A DNA stretch of 36,752 bases, taken from Candidatus Pullilachnospira intestinigallinarum. GTDB lineage: Bacteria; Bacillota; Clostridia; Lachnospirales; Lachnospiraceae. Of this stretch, positions 23,988 to 32,589 are shown piece after piece. Both the position numbers and the translations under genes were made by a program. Every line of letters begins with the position of its first letter. The first letter of the stretch is position 1. The notes below the pieces were generated by a model that was given only the letters and a program-made list of their open reading frames with translations, did not search any database and had not been told where the DNA came from. The stretch spans positions 1 through 36,752 of the forward strand of contig DVIN01000001.1 in NCBI GenBank assembly GCA_018711275.1, in the 5' to 3' direction.

Positions 23988-26900
23988 TCAGCTGGCCTCC
24001 GAACTGGTCTGCGCCTCCTCTGCCTCGGCTTCCTGTGTTTTCCCATTCTGCGGCTGCTGGCGAATATTCATTACCAGCATCTGCAGACGGTTCTCAATGT
24101 TTGCAAAGCTCACATCCGGATCGTAATCCAGCGGCAGAATCTGCGCGTCCGGATACATTTCCTTCAGCTTTCTGGCAATGCCTCTTCCTACCACATGGTT
24201 GGGCAGACAGCCGAAAGGCTGCAGAATCACGAAGGTCCGGCATCCTTTTTTGGCATTGTGGATGATTTCCCCCGGAATCAGTACGCCCTCGCCCGCGTCA
24301 AAGGTATGGTGGATGATGGGATCACTGTCCTTCACCAGATCCTCCATCCGGCAGGCCTTTTCGTACAGGGGATGACGGCTGGCGATGGCGTCCGTCACAC
24401 TGTGGGCCATATCAAACGCCTGGTCCGCAGTGCGAAGCCATACTTTCTGTGCCAGCGGCTTTTTCAGATGATACTCCCGCACCTGGCTGTCCTGATAGAA
24501 ATACGTCTTCCGGATCACATCCGTCATCTTTGCCTCGATAATCTCAAATCCGTTTTTCTCCAGATATGCCTCAATATCATGGTTGGCTCCGGGATGGAAA
24601 TTCAGCAGATATTCTCCCACAATCAGCACCTGAGGCCGGGGATTGGTCCGGTCATATTTCACCTGGCACATCAGATCAATGGCTTTTTTCAGTCCCTTTC
24701 TTGCTCCGGAGATTCCGTTTTTCTCCAGGCCCTCCGCCACCGCGTCCAGCCCTTCCTCAAAGGCCCGGTCGGCGCTTCCCGGCTCCAGCTCATAAGGCCG
24801 GATTTTCCGGAGCAGTTCCTCCAGCGCGTCGATCATGGGGAAGCCGAAGGCCAGCCGTACGGAAGTCAGCAGGTTCATCTTGAAGCCCGGATGGATATTG
24901 TGGTAATCCACATCATCGTTGGTGAGAATGGGGATCTGGGTATATCCCGCGTCATCCAGCGCCTTCCGAAGCAGGGCGCTGTAATGGGTCAGACGGCAGT
25001 CTCCCACATATTTGGCCATGGCCACGGCCGTGTTGTCCAGATCGTATTTGCCGCTTTCCAGAGCTGCCAGAATTTCACCGATGACAATCTGGGCCGGAAA
25101 GCAGATGTCGTTATGGACATATTTCTTTCCCAGCCGGATGGCTTCCTCCCGCCCCACCGGCAGAGCCACCGCGCGAATGCCCTGGGAGGCAAACGCAGCG
25201 GACATAATCCGGCTGAAAGCATGGGAGGTGTTGGGCACCAGCACCGTCTTCTGCCGGTCTTTTTTCTCGAACTTCACCGGATAGGGATCCGCAAGCGCAT
25301 GGACCGGATGCTGGATATTATGTTCCCGTCCCATGGCCACCGTCTCCAGGAAGGAACGGACACGGATGCGCAGGGGACCCTGAATATCACTCTCGTCCAG
25401 CTTCAGCACCAGCGGCGTCTTCCCGGAAATCTCCTTCATCAGCCGGATAATCTCATCGGACAGATAGGCGTCGTGGCCGCAGCCGAAGCTGACGATCTGG
25501 ATATATTCCAGATGCGGGTTCTCCGCCGCCAGGATGGCAGTGGACAGCATCCGGGCATGGAAATTGTTCACCACATCCAGACGGCTGCGGGACAGATCCA
25601 CCCGGGAAGCCCCCGGGACAGAATCCGCGGTCAACACCGGAATTCCCATGCCGCACAGCATCTCCGGCAGGTCGTGATTCACCAGAGAATCGTTCTGATA
25701 AGGCCGGGAAGCCAGCACCACCGCAAAGCGGTCCTCCTTTTCCACCGCATCCAGCACCGTAGCGCCCTCCGAAAGCAGGCTGTCACGGAACATTTCCTGG
25801 GCCCTGTCGCCGGCCTTCATAGCCCGCCGGGTCTCCCCCGGTAAAATCCGGAAGGTTTCCTCCATCCAGGCGGTCAGCTGACGGCCGCGGTCCTCCGGAG
25901 ACGGCCAGTGAAACAGCGGCGCGTCAAAGGGAATGTTCCACATCCGGGTGGGATTGTCGGAATTTCTCACCACGATGGGATATCCCTTTACCACCGCGCA
26001 CATGGACTGGCTGGTTTTCTCCGTGTTTTCCGAGGGAACCGTGGTGACGGAAGGCATGAAAATCCGGTCCACGCCCTTTTTCGCCAGGTTCCGCAGATGG
26101 CCGTGCACCAGCTTGGCCGGGAAGCAGACGGTATCGGAAGTGACGGCTGCCAGACCGTCTTCGTAGATGGCTCTGCTGCTGAAATCCGACAGCTTCACCG
26201 TAAATCCCAGCTCCCGCCAGAAGGTACTCCAAAATGGCATGGTTTCCCAGAAATACAGCACTCTCGGCATTCCGATGGTGCAGTGCCGGTCCGGTGACGG
26301 ATGATCCAGGGGATATTCCTGAAACAGCAGCTTTTTGCGGACTTCAAACAGGTTGGGCGTCCGCCCTGCTTCCTGCTGCTTTTCCTTCAGCTGTTTTCTC
26401 ACCGCCTCATCCTTCGGGTCTCCCAGAATCTCCCCCCGCTCACAGCGGTTGTTGGTGATCCAGGAATTGCCGTTGGAGAAGGAAAGGATGGTCCTGCGGC
26501 AATGGTTGGCGCAGAAAGGACAGGGCACGTTGGCCTCCTGTTTCCAGGTGAAATCCTCCAGCCGCTCCAGATCCAGGAAGGTCTGCACCTGGGGCTCCTT
26601 CTGATGTTTTTCTCTGGCAATCAGCGCGGCTCCCACCGCTCCCATCAGGCCCGGATAAGGCGCGCGGATCACCTGGCGGCCGGTATACTCCTCCATGGCC
26701 CGCAGCACCGCGTTGTTCTCAAAGGTTCCGCCCTGCACCACAATCCGGTCTCCCAGGGAGTCCAGATTGGACAGACGGACCACCTTGGTGAACACATTTT
26801 CAATAATGGACCGGCACAGGCCCGCCATCAGATCCTCCGCTTTTCTTCCGTTCCGCTGCTCGGTGATGATACTGCTGTTCATGAACACGGTACAACGGCT

Positions 26901-28424
26901 TCCCAGCTTTGCCGGCTGACGGGAGGAAAACGCCGCATTCGCGATTTCCTGCACCGAAATGTTCAGGGAATGGGCAAAATTCTCCAGGAAAGAACCGCAG
27001 CCGGAAGAACAGGCCTCATTCACCAGGATGTTGGTGATGATCCCGTGATCCAGCCAGATGGCCTTCATATCCTGCCCGCCGATATCCAGCAGGAACGTGG
27101 CGTCCTTCACATATTTCTCGGCGGCCCGGGCATGGGCCACGGTCTCCACCGTGTGATACTCCGCCTGAAACGCCCTGGCAAACAGCAGCTCCCCGTATCC
27201 GGTGGAAGCGGCGGCCAGGATATGCAGCCGGGCGCCTGCCTTTTTATACTTATCCCGGATTTCCATCAGCGCCCGCTTGGCAACCAGCAGCGGCTCTCCT
27301 TCATTGGGCGCATAGAAGGTCTCCAGAATGTTCTCCTGCTCATCCATCAGCACCAGTTTGGTGGTGGTGCTTCCGGAATCCAGTCCCAGATAGGCCCATA
27401 CCTCTTCCCCGCTCTGGGGAACATGGGCGGGCGCCGCCGTCCTGGCATGGCGTTTTTCAAACGCTTTTCTCTCTTCCTCCGAAGAAAAGAACGGCTCTGC
27501 CATCTGACCTGCGGCTTCGGAAATTCGGATATCCCCCTGCTCCAGCTGCGCCAGCAGTCTGGCACAGGAAGTTTCCTCCCCCTCATAGGGCATTCCCAGC
27601 AGGGACACGGCAGCTCCACAGGCCACCATCATCTCCGGGTGCGGGGGAATCAGAACCTCCTCGTCGGAAAGATGAAGACGCTGGGCAAACACGTTCACCA
27701 GTGTGGGATTGAAGGTGAGAGGTCCGCCCTCAAAAGCCACCGGTTTCCGGATCTCCAGTCCCTGAGCCAGTCCTCCAATGGTCTGTTTGGCAATGGCGTG
27801 AAAGGCGGAAAGCGCCAGATCTGCCCGGGCCACCCCCTGATTCAACAGCGGCTGGATATCCGTTTTGGCGTACACGCCACAGCGGCCGGAGATATCATAG
27901 ACACAGGAACCCTGAGAAGCCAGATCGTTAAATTCTTCTACCGGAACCTTCAGCACGGAGGCAATTTCATCAATAAATGCTCCCGTTCCTCCGGCACAGC
28001 TGCCGTTCATCCGCATATCCGCCACCTGCAGCGCCCCGGTATTTTCATCCTTCCGGAAGAAAATCATCTTGGCGTCCTGGCCGCCCAGCTCAATGGCGCA
28101 GCCCACGTCCCGGTACCGCATCTTCAGTGCTTCCGCATTGGCGGCCACCTCCTGAATAAAGGGAAGCTTCAGTTTCTCCGCCACCGGTCTGGCGCCGGAA
28201 CCGGTCAGGGCAAAACGGAAAGCCTTTCCGGGGAATCTTCGAATCAACTGCCGCAGCGCAATGCCGATGCTCCGGACCTGATCCGCGTGATGCCGACGGT
28301 AATCACTGTAAATCATGCTTTTGGTGTCCGGATTGATCACCGCAATCTTCGTCGTGGTACTCCCCACATCGATTCCCGCCAGCAGACGGCGTCCCCCCAT
28401 ATGGTTATTCTCATTATTTCTCAT
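23988..28424 (-). CDS. Fused 2-hydroxyacyl-CoA dehydratase activase and DUF2229 protein
   Basis: A 1478-residue cytoplasmic protein. Two BadF/HgdC-type ASKHA ATPase modules come first, each opening with the phosphate loop: GIDVGSTTTKIAVI at about 17 and GLDSGSTTTKLVLM at about 347. HgdC-type enzymes bridge a [4Fe-4S] cluster between subunits with two Cys; here Cys143/Cys182 and Cys472/Cys511 are in the matching places (NGSCAGGTGAF, GRCGVYAK; NEACSSGCGSF, GSRCTVF). A Cys cluster follows (C635, C638, C642, C661). The rest is DUF2229 and HgdB-like, with DTVCFPAKLVHGH and NDICFPAQIVIGE repeats. HgdC homologues drive electrons to very low potential with ATP. The true target is unknown. No dehydratase genes are adjacent. 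Confidence 0.9.
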   Translation of the reverse strand: MRNNENNHMGGRRLLAGIDVGSTTTKIAVINPDTKSMIYSDYRRHHADQVRSIGIALRQLIRRFPGKAFRFALTGSGARPVAEKLKLPFIQEVAANAEALKMRYRDVGCAIELGGQDAKMIFFRKDENTGALQVADMRMNGSCAGGTGAFIDEIASVLKVPVEEFNDLASQGSCVYDISGRCGVYAKTDIQPLLNQGVARADLALSAFHAIAKQTIGGLAQGLEIRKPVAFEGGPLTFNPTLVNVFAQRLHLSDEEVLIPPHPEMMVACGAAVSLLGMPYEGEETSCARLLAQLEQGDIRISEAAGQMAEPFFSSEEERKAFEKRHARTAAPAHVPQSGEEVWAYLGLDSGSTTTKLVLMDEQENILETFYAPNEGEPLLVAKRALMEIRDKYKKAGARLHILAAASTGYGELLFARAFQAEYHTVETVAHARAAEKYVKDATFLLDIGGQDMKAIWLDHGIITNILVNEACSSGCGSFLENFAHSLNISVQEIANAAFSSRQPAKLGSRCTVFMNSSIITEQRNGRKAEDLMAGLCRSIIENVFTKVVRLSNLDSLGDRIVVQGGTFENNAVLRAMEEYTGRQVIRAPYPGLMGAVGAALIAREKHQKEPQVQTFLDLERLEDFTWKQEANVPCPFCANHCRRTILSFSNGNSWITNNRCERGEILGDPKDEAVRKQLKEKQQEAGRTPNLFEVRKKLLFQEYPLDHPSPDRHCTIGMPRVLYFWETMPFWSTFWRELGFTVKLSDFSSRAIYEDGLAAVTSDTVCFPAKLVHGHLRNLAKKGVDRIFMPSVTTVPSENTEKTSQSMCAVVKGYPIVVRNSDNPTRMWNIPFDAPLFHWPSPEDRGRQLTAWMEETFRILPGETRRAMKAGDRAQEMFRDSLLSEGATVLDAVEKEDRFAVVLASRPYQNDSLVNHDLPEMLCGMGIPVLTADSVPGASRVDLSRSRLDVVNNFHARMLSTAILAAENPHLEYIQIVSFGCGHDAYLSDEIIRLMKEISGKTPLVLKLDESDIQGPLRIRVRSFLETVAMGREHNIQHPVHALADPYPVKFEKKDRQKTVLVPNTSHAFSRIMSAAFASQGIRAVALPVGREEAIRLGKKYVHNDICFPAQIVIGEILAALESGKYDLDNTAVAMAKYVGDCRLTHYSALLRKALDDAGYTQIPILTNDDVDYHNIHPGFKMNLLTSVRLAFGFPMIDALEELLRKIRPYELEPGSADRAFEEGLDAVAEGLEKNGISGARKGLKKAIDLMCQVKYDRTNPRPQVLIVGEYLLNFHPGANHDIEAYLEKNGFEIIEAKMTDVIRKTYFYQDSQVREYHLKKPLAQKVWLRTADQAFDMAHSVTDAIASRHPLYEKACRMEDLVKDSDPIIHHTFDAGEGVLIPGEIIHNAKKGCRTFVILQPFGCLPNHVVGRGIARKLKEMYPDAQILPLDYDPDVSFANIENRLQMLVMNIRQQPQNGKTQEAEAEEAQTSSEAS

Positions 28425-28494
28425 TCAATCATCTGCCTTTTCTTGTCTTTTCATATATCTTCTTATTTATATGTATCTCTGCTTAACACTCCAT

Positions 28495-28523
28495 TTTATA
28501 ACACTTTTCGACATAATTCGCAA
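28495..28523 (-). promoter_or_regulatory. Promoter of the activase gene
   Basis: TTGCGA (28523-28518), 17 bases, TATAAA (28500-28495), about 70 bases before the activase start on the minus strand. The boxes match 4 and 5 of 6 consensus bases. Confidence 0.6.
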
Positions 28524-28699
28524 CAGTCAATGTGACGAATTTGTCTATTTTCAATTTTTTCTATACTTTTATGACTTTCTGACCGCAAAATGGGTCTGCT
28601 TTTGGGACAGCAAAACAGAACTTCCTCCACTTCACAGGAAATCCCGGAATTCACATCCGCGGCCAACGGAAACTTTATAGAATTTTCATTTTTGCTCAC

Positions 28700-28728
28700 T
28701 TGTATTTTACATTTTTCTGTTTTATAAT
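28700..28728 (+). promoter_or_regulatory. Promoter of the Rpn-like nuclease gene
   Basis: TTGTAT (28700-28705), 17 bases, TATAAT (28723-28728). Transcription would start near 28735 and leave an untranslated leader of about 240 bases, in which I see no gene. With the activase promoter it accounts for the 553-base gap 28425-28977. Confidence 0.65.
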
Positions 28729-28977
28729 AATAAAAAGCATTATTTTTCTCATACAGAAGTTCCTGTCTGATATCCAGTCTGAACTCACATCAAGCCGGGA
28801 TTCATTTCTATTACCGTCCGGCGTCTGACAGAAATCTCAATGCTTGCAAATCACCACACAACTGCAGAGAGATTTCGCAGAAATGTTTTGGGCTGTCTGC
28901 ATACTTTTGCGGACAAACCAGAGAAAACAAAGGCATTTGCCGGATCTCCTGCACCCTAAAGAAAGGAGGCCTTGCCT

Positions 28978-29919
28978 GTGCCTAATGCTGTAACTCCTGA
29001 CAGATATGCTGTCAACCGGCAGTACAAGTCCAGTATTTTCGCCATGCTCTTCGGTGGAGAAAAAGAGCTGCTGGAGCTGTACAACGCCATCAACGGCACC
29101 AGCTATACCGACCCGTCGCTGCTTCGCATCAATACGCTGGAAAATGCCATCTATCTGGGGCTGAAAAATGATGTGTCGTTTCTGATTGATGTCAGACTTC
29201 ATCTGTATGAACACCAGTCCACCTGGAATCCCAATATGCCCCTGCGAAATCTGTTCTACGTCTCGGATCTTTATTCTGAGATGACTGTCAAAAAGAACCT
29301 GTACGGATCCGCGAAAGTAAACATCCCGGCGCCGCGTTTCTTTGTCTTTTACAACGGAGGCGCCCGCTGCCCGGACCGGGTCGTACTGAAACTGTCGGAT
29401 CTGTACTGGAAAGAAGAAGCGCATCCATCGCTGGATCTGGAAGTGACAGTGCTGAACATCAACAAAGGGCATAACGAAACATTGATGAAATCCTGCAGAG
29501 CACTGCGGGAATATGCGGAATATACCGCAAGAGTCAGGAAAAATGCCGCCAGTCTGCCTCTCCATGAGGCAGTGGAATCTGCGGTGACCTCCTGTATCAG
29601 AGACGGGATTCCGGAAGATTTTCTGTTGAAAAACCGTGCGGAGGTGATGAAAGTGAGCATTTACGAGTACAACGCGGAGGAACATCTCAGGATGGAGCGG
29701 GAGGCCGCTCTGGAGGAGGGCCGTGAAAAGGGGCGTCAGATGGGCCTTGCGGAAGGCCGTGAGGAGGGCCGTAAAGTGGGCCGTGAAGAACTTCTGCTCC
29801 GTCTGATAAAGAACTGGATAGAAGATGGAAAAACCCCTTCGCAGATTGCGGGGGATCTGAGAGAAAGCGAGGAGACAGTCCAGAAACTGATCGCCAAAGT
29901 CAACCGCCAGCAGATCTGA
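28978..29919 (+). CDS. Rpn/PD-(D/E)XK nuclease-family transposase-like protein
   Basis: A 313-residue member of the Rpn (YhgA-like, PDDEXK_2) group. Enterobacterial Rpn proteins are DNA nucleases that raise recA-independent recombination; true transposition is unproven. The nuclease core covers about residues 15-150, with Asp65, Asp71 and the E-x-Q (Glu78, Gln80, in DVRLHLYEHQ) in place of the catalytic motif. The last 75 residues contain a charged repeat, EGREKGRQMGLAEGREEGRK, common in this group, and a helix-turn-helix-like end (IAGDLRESEETVQKLI). GTG 28978 is preferred, with AGGAGG eight bases upstream. It is a single-gene unit with its own promoter and terminator, as is usual for these scattered, multicopy genes. 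Confidence 0.85.
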   Translation: MPNAVTPDRYAVNRQYKSSIFAMLFGGEKELLELYNAINGTSYTDPSLLRINTLENAIYLGLKNDVSFLIDVRLHLYEHQSTWNPNMPLRNLFYVSDLYSEMTVKKNLYGSAKVNIPAPRFFVFYNGGARCPDRVVLKLSDLYWKEEAHPSLDLEVTVLNINKGHNETLMKSCRALREYAEYTARVRKNAASLPLHEAVESAVTSCIRDGIPEDFLLKNRAEVMKVSIYEYNAEEHLRMEREAALEEGREKGRQMGLAEGREEGRKVGREELLLRLIKNWIEDGKTPSQIAGDLRESEETVQKLIAKVNRQQI

Positions 29920-29932
29920 AGTATCAGATAAA

Positions 29933-29994
29933 AGTAACCGTTCAGCCCATACACATGTCTTTGTGACAGTGAAGCCGGAACTCTGAACTGCTGC
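29933..29994. repeat. Imperfect inverted repeat behind the nuclease gene
   Basis: GTAACCGTTCAG (about 29934-29945) is mirrored by CTGAACTGCTGC (about 29983-29994), matching at 9 of 12 places, with GTTCAG/CTGAAC exact. It begins 14 bases after the nuclease stop. The first ten bases, AGTAACCGTT, recur 12 bases after the IS110 transposase stop. Confidence 0.4.
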
Positions 29995-30004
29995 GGATAA
30001 AACT

Positions 30005-30053
30005 GCCGGGAAATAAGGCTGGTCTGAGAGATGGCCTTATTTCCCGGCTTTTT
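30005..30053. terminator. Bidirectional terminator, nuclease / solute-binding protein
   Basis: GCCGGGAAATAAGGC (30005-30019) pairs perfectly with GCCTTATTTCCCGGC (30034-30048), followed by TTTTTC on the plus strand and, after CA, by TTTT on the minus strand. It separates the convergent nuclease gene and the transporter operon. Confidence 0.92.
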
Positions 30054-30072
30054 CATCCGCATTGCTTCTTTC

Positions 30073-31443
30073 CTATTCGGAATAATAAATCTCCAGATAA
30101 TCCCGGAATGCCTCCAGGCACGCCTCCACCGCCTTTTTCCCTTCATAATACGGCTGCATGGCCTCGCTGTAATTTTTGCCGATTTCATATCCGATGGGAA
30201 AATACAGTCTGGCATGCAGTACTGCCTCCTTTGCCGCGTCCACCTGTTCTCTGGAAACGCCGGGACAGTTGACGCCGCCCACCAGCACCGCATCCTTTCC
30301 GAATTCCTCATACTGTTTTTCAAACCACAACTCCAGGGAATCTTTCCGCACCGGAAGTCCGCCCAGCAGCTGATTCTGATAACTTTCTCCCATCAGCAGT
30401 TTGATAAAATTCCAGGCATTTTCTTTATTTGGACTTGAAGCGGATATCGCGGCGGTATACAGACTGTCCGCTCTCATTCTTCCCGCCTCCGCCGACATCT
30501 TCGGCACCAGAACGCCGCCCTCTGCCCCTCCCAGAAGACATAAAATCTCAAAATCCGGGGAATTGAAACAGTTCACGCACAGGTTCTGCCGTTCCTTAAA
30601 GAAACGCTCTCTTTCGTCCATAGAAATCGGATCGAACGTTACTTTATAAACTTCCTCCTCTTTGTTGAGCATTTCCACATTTTTCAGGATTTCCGAGGAA
30701 AGGATCTGATCGTTCTCCTCCGATTCCCATGGCACAAATCCCAAACCATCCAGAGCGGAATAAAAACTTCCCCTGGGCGCCACCGCCGCCCGGTCCGCAT
30801 ACTGCCTGTGATATTGAACCATACAGGCAATCTGTTCCCCATAGGTTTCACAATCCTGCAGCGAAATGCCTTCCAAACGCAGAATTTCCTCTGTAGTCCC
30901 CAGAAATCCCGCGCTGATGGTATAGGGAAGGATATGACACGTTCCATCCTCTTCCATCTCAAAAATACCATCCAGAAATAAATTTCTGTCCATCTCCGGA
31001 TCGTTTTCAAAATATGGAGATAACTCTTCAAAAGCTCCCGACTGTTTTACTTTCTGAATATCGTAAAACTCTATTTCAGCCATGATATAGAGATCATTTC
31101 CCTCTCCCGCCATCAGTTCCGTGGCCCGCTGTTTTCGTTGCTGATCCACCGCTTCCCTTGTTTCATAAGGATATGTGGAAAAATTCACTTCCACATCCGG
31201 ATACAACTGGCGGTATTCTCTCACCATAGGTTCATAAGGGGAATAATAAGGTTCCGGGACCGAAAAGGACAGACTTTCGTTTGTCTGTAAAACCTCCGAA
31301 TCCATGGTTTCTCTGCCGGAAACCTGCTCATGATCTTTTGCCGGATCCACCGCGGTGCAGCCGCACACAGCGAGCCCGACACCGGTCAAAAGTATTCCCC
31401 CCGCAAAAGCGCTCCATTTTCTGTCCATCCTTCTTCCTTTCAC
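30073..31443 (-). CDS. Extracellular solute-binding lipoprotein (family 1)
   Basis: A 456-residue ABC-importer binding protein. The basic N-terminus, hydrophobic helix (about 12-27) and VCGC with a following TAVDP look like a lipoprotein signal with Cys near residue 29, though Cys at the -2 place is unusual. The mature part has the family-1 pattern LSFSVPEPYYSPYEPMVREY at the start and PSPNKENAWNFIKLLMGE-like SSPNKENAWNFIKLLMGE near 345. The GTG at 31443 has AAGGAG nine bases upstream, inside the end of the preceding gene; ATG 31428 is also possible. As last gene of the operon it most likely feeds the two permeases upstream. Its ligand is unknown; this family takes mainly oligosaccharides. 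Confidence 0.88.
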   Translation of the reverse strand: MKGRRMDRKWSAFAGGILLTGVGLAVCGCTAVDPAKDHEQVSGRETMDSEVLQTNESLSFSVPEPYYSPYEPMVREYRQLYPDVEVNFSTYPYETREAVDQQRKQRATELMAGEGNDLYIMAEIEFYDIQKVKQSGAFEELSPYFENDPEMDRNLFLDGIFEMEEDGTCHILPYTISAGFLGTTEEILRLEGISLQDCETYGEQIACMVQYHRQYADRAAVAPRGSFYSALDGLGFVPWESEENDQILSSEILKNVEMLNKEEEVYKVTFDPISMDERERFFKERQNLCVNCFNSPDFEILCLLGGAEGGVLVPKMSAEAGRMRADSLYTAAISASSPNKENAWNFIKLLMGESYQNQLLGGLPVRKDSLELWFEKQYEEFGKDAVLVGGVNCPGVSREQVDAAKEAVLHARLYFPIGYEIGKNYSEAMQPYYEGKKAVEACLEAFRDYLEIYYSE

Positions 31444-31449
31444 CGTCCT

Positions 31450-32589
31450 TCACTCCTTCCTGCTCCCCAGCCATACCAGGGCCGCCTGCAGCATCCCCAT
31501 CACTTCCACCGCCAGAGATCCGATGCACAGCCACAGAAGCCTCCCCGCGTACCCCTGATACAGGCTGTAGATCAGCCGGGAATTCTCCGACTGCCTCCCG
31601 GCCACCAGCACGTCCAGGTACCAGCCCACATCAAAGATATTCTCCGCCGGCGCATAGTCCGCCGGTATGGTCACCGGAAAGGCAATCACCGCCGCCAGGA
31701 TTCCCATCAGAGCCAGAAGCCCCGCCACGTATCCGATCCGCCAGCCCATGCCGATTCCCTGTTTTCGCAGCGGGTGGTGCCCGTCAAAGGCAAACCGCCA
31801 CAGTCTGGCCGCCAGGGCCGCCTCTAAAAGTACCCCGCCCGCAAACAGGGCCAGCCGGAAGGTCTGGGCGATCAGCGCCTTGTACTCCGCGAAATCCACC
31901 GTCTGCAGTACGGGAAGCTCCTGCTCCAGGACCGTCCCCAGCTCCTGCGTCAGCTTTTCGGGGAAACGGGCGGTACTCTCCCAGTCATACAGGTATTTCA
32001 CCGGCCACACAGCTTCCGCCGCCTCGTAGTCCGTATACGGCAGGAAAATCCGGTCAAAACGCCCCTCAGACATCCGGGCGGGCAGGCTTTCATTTTTCTC
32101 ATACACCCCGCAGATCCGGTAGCTCTTCCCGTTGATCTGCAGCATTTCCCCCGTCACATCATCGGTCCGAAGAAACAATGTCTGCGCCAGATCATCACTG
32201 ATGGCCACTGTCTGGGAGAATTCCTCTGGGTCCCCCGCTGCGGGCCAGGTTCCCTCTGCCAGCGTAAGCCCGCTGTGTCTTCCAAATCCCGAATCGGTAT
32301 ACCAGGCCTCCACATAAAGATTCCGGTCCGCGAATTCCTTTCCGGCGAAATCCCCTTCGGCCAGGATACTGTCTATGGATATCAGGTCCGTGACCACAAA
32401 ACTGTACGCCTCCTGCTCCTCCAGGGCATCCACCTGGCTTTCGGCAAGCCGCAGATCCTCCTCCCCGGAAAGCTCCACGCCCTCCGGCAGGGTCTGCGTT
32501 CCCAGACACACCAGCCACAGATGGCCCGCCATACAGATCCCCAAAAGCAGCAGGGAAAGGAGGCGCGCTCCCCAACGTTTCTTTCTCAT
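31450..32589 (-). CDS. MacB/FtsX-like membrane protein without ATPase
   Basis: A 379-residue protein with one N-terminal helix (about 9-30), a large outer domain (about 33-235), and three further helices (about 238-262, 282-306, 348-373). That layout and the segments VAISDDLAQTLFL and EMLQINGKSYRICGVYEKN match the MacB periplasmic-core domain and permeases of the FtsX/MacB type. No nucleotide-binding domain is present. ATG 32589 overlaps the adaptor stop as ATGA, so they are coupled. MacB-like permeases normally act with an HlyD/MacA-type adaptor (present, upstream) and a LolD-like ATPase (absent). An export or mechanical-signalling role is likely, but why it is coupled to sugar-type permeases is unclear. 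Confidence 0.75.
   Translation of the reverse strand: MRKKRWGARLLSLLLLGICMAGHLWLVCLGTQTLPEGVELSGEEDLRLAESQVDALEEQEAYSFVVTDLISIDSILAEGDFAGKEFADRNLYVEAWYTDSGFGRHSGLTLAEGTWPAAGDPEEFSQTVAISDDLAQTLFLRTDDVTGEMLQINGKSYRICGVYEKNESLPARMSEGRFDRIFLPYTDYEAAEAVWPVKYLYDWESTARFPEKLTQELGTVLEQELPVLQTVDFAEYKALIAQTFRLALFAGGVLLEAALAARLWRFAFDGHHPLRKQGIGMGWRIGYVAGLLALMGILAAVIAFPVTIPADYAPAENIFDVGWYLDVLVAGRQSENSRLIYSLYQGYAGRLLWLCIGSLAVEVMGMLQAALVWLGSRKE

Noticed and set aside
26301-28535. A 744-residue plus-strand open frame
   Set aside because: Lies antisense to the activase gene; an effect of GC-rich codon use there.
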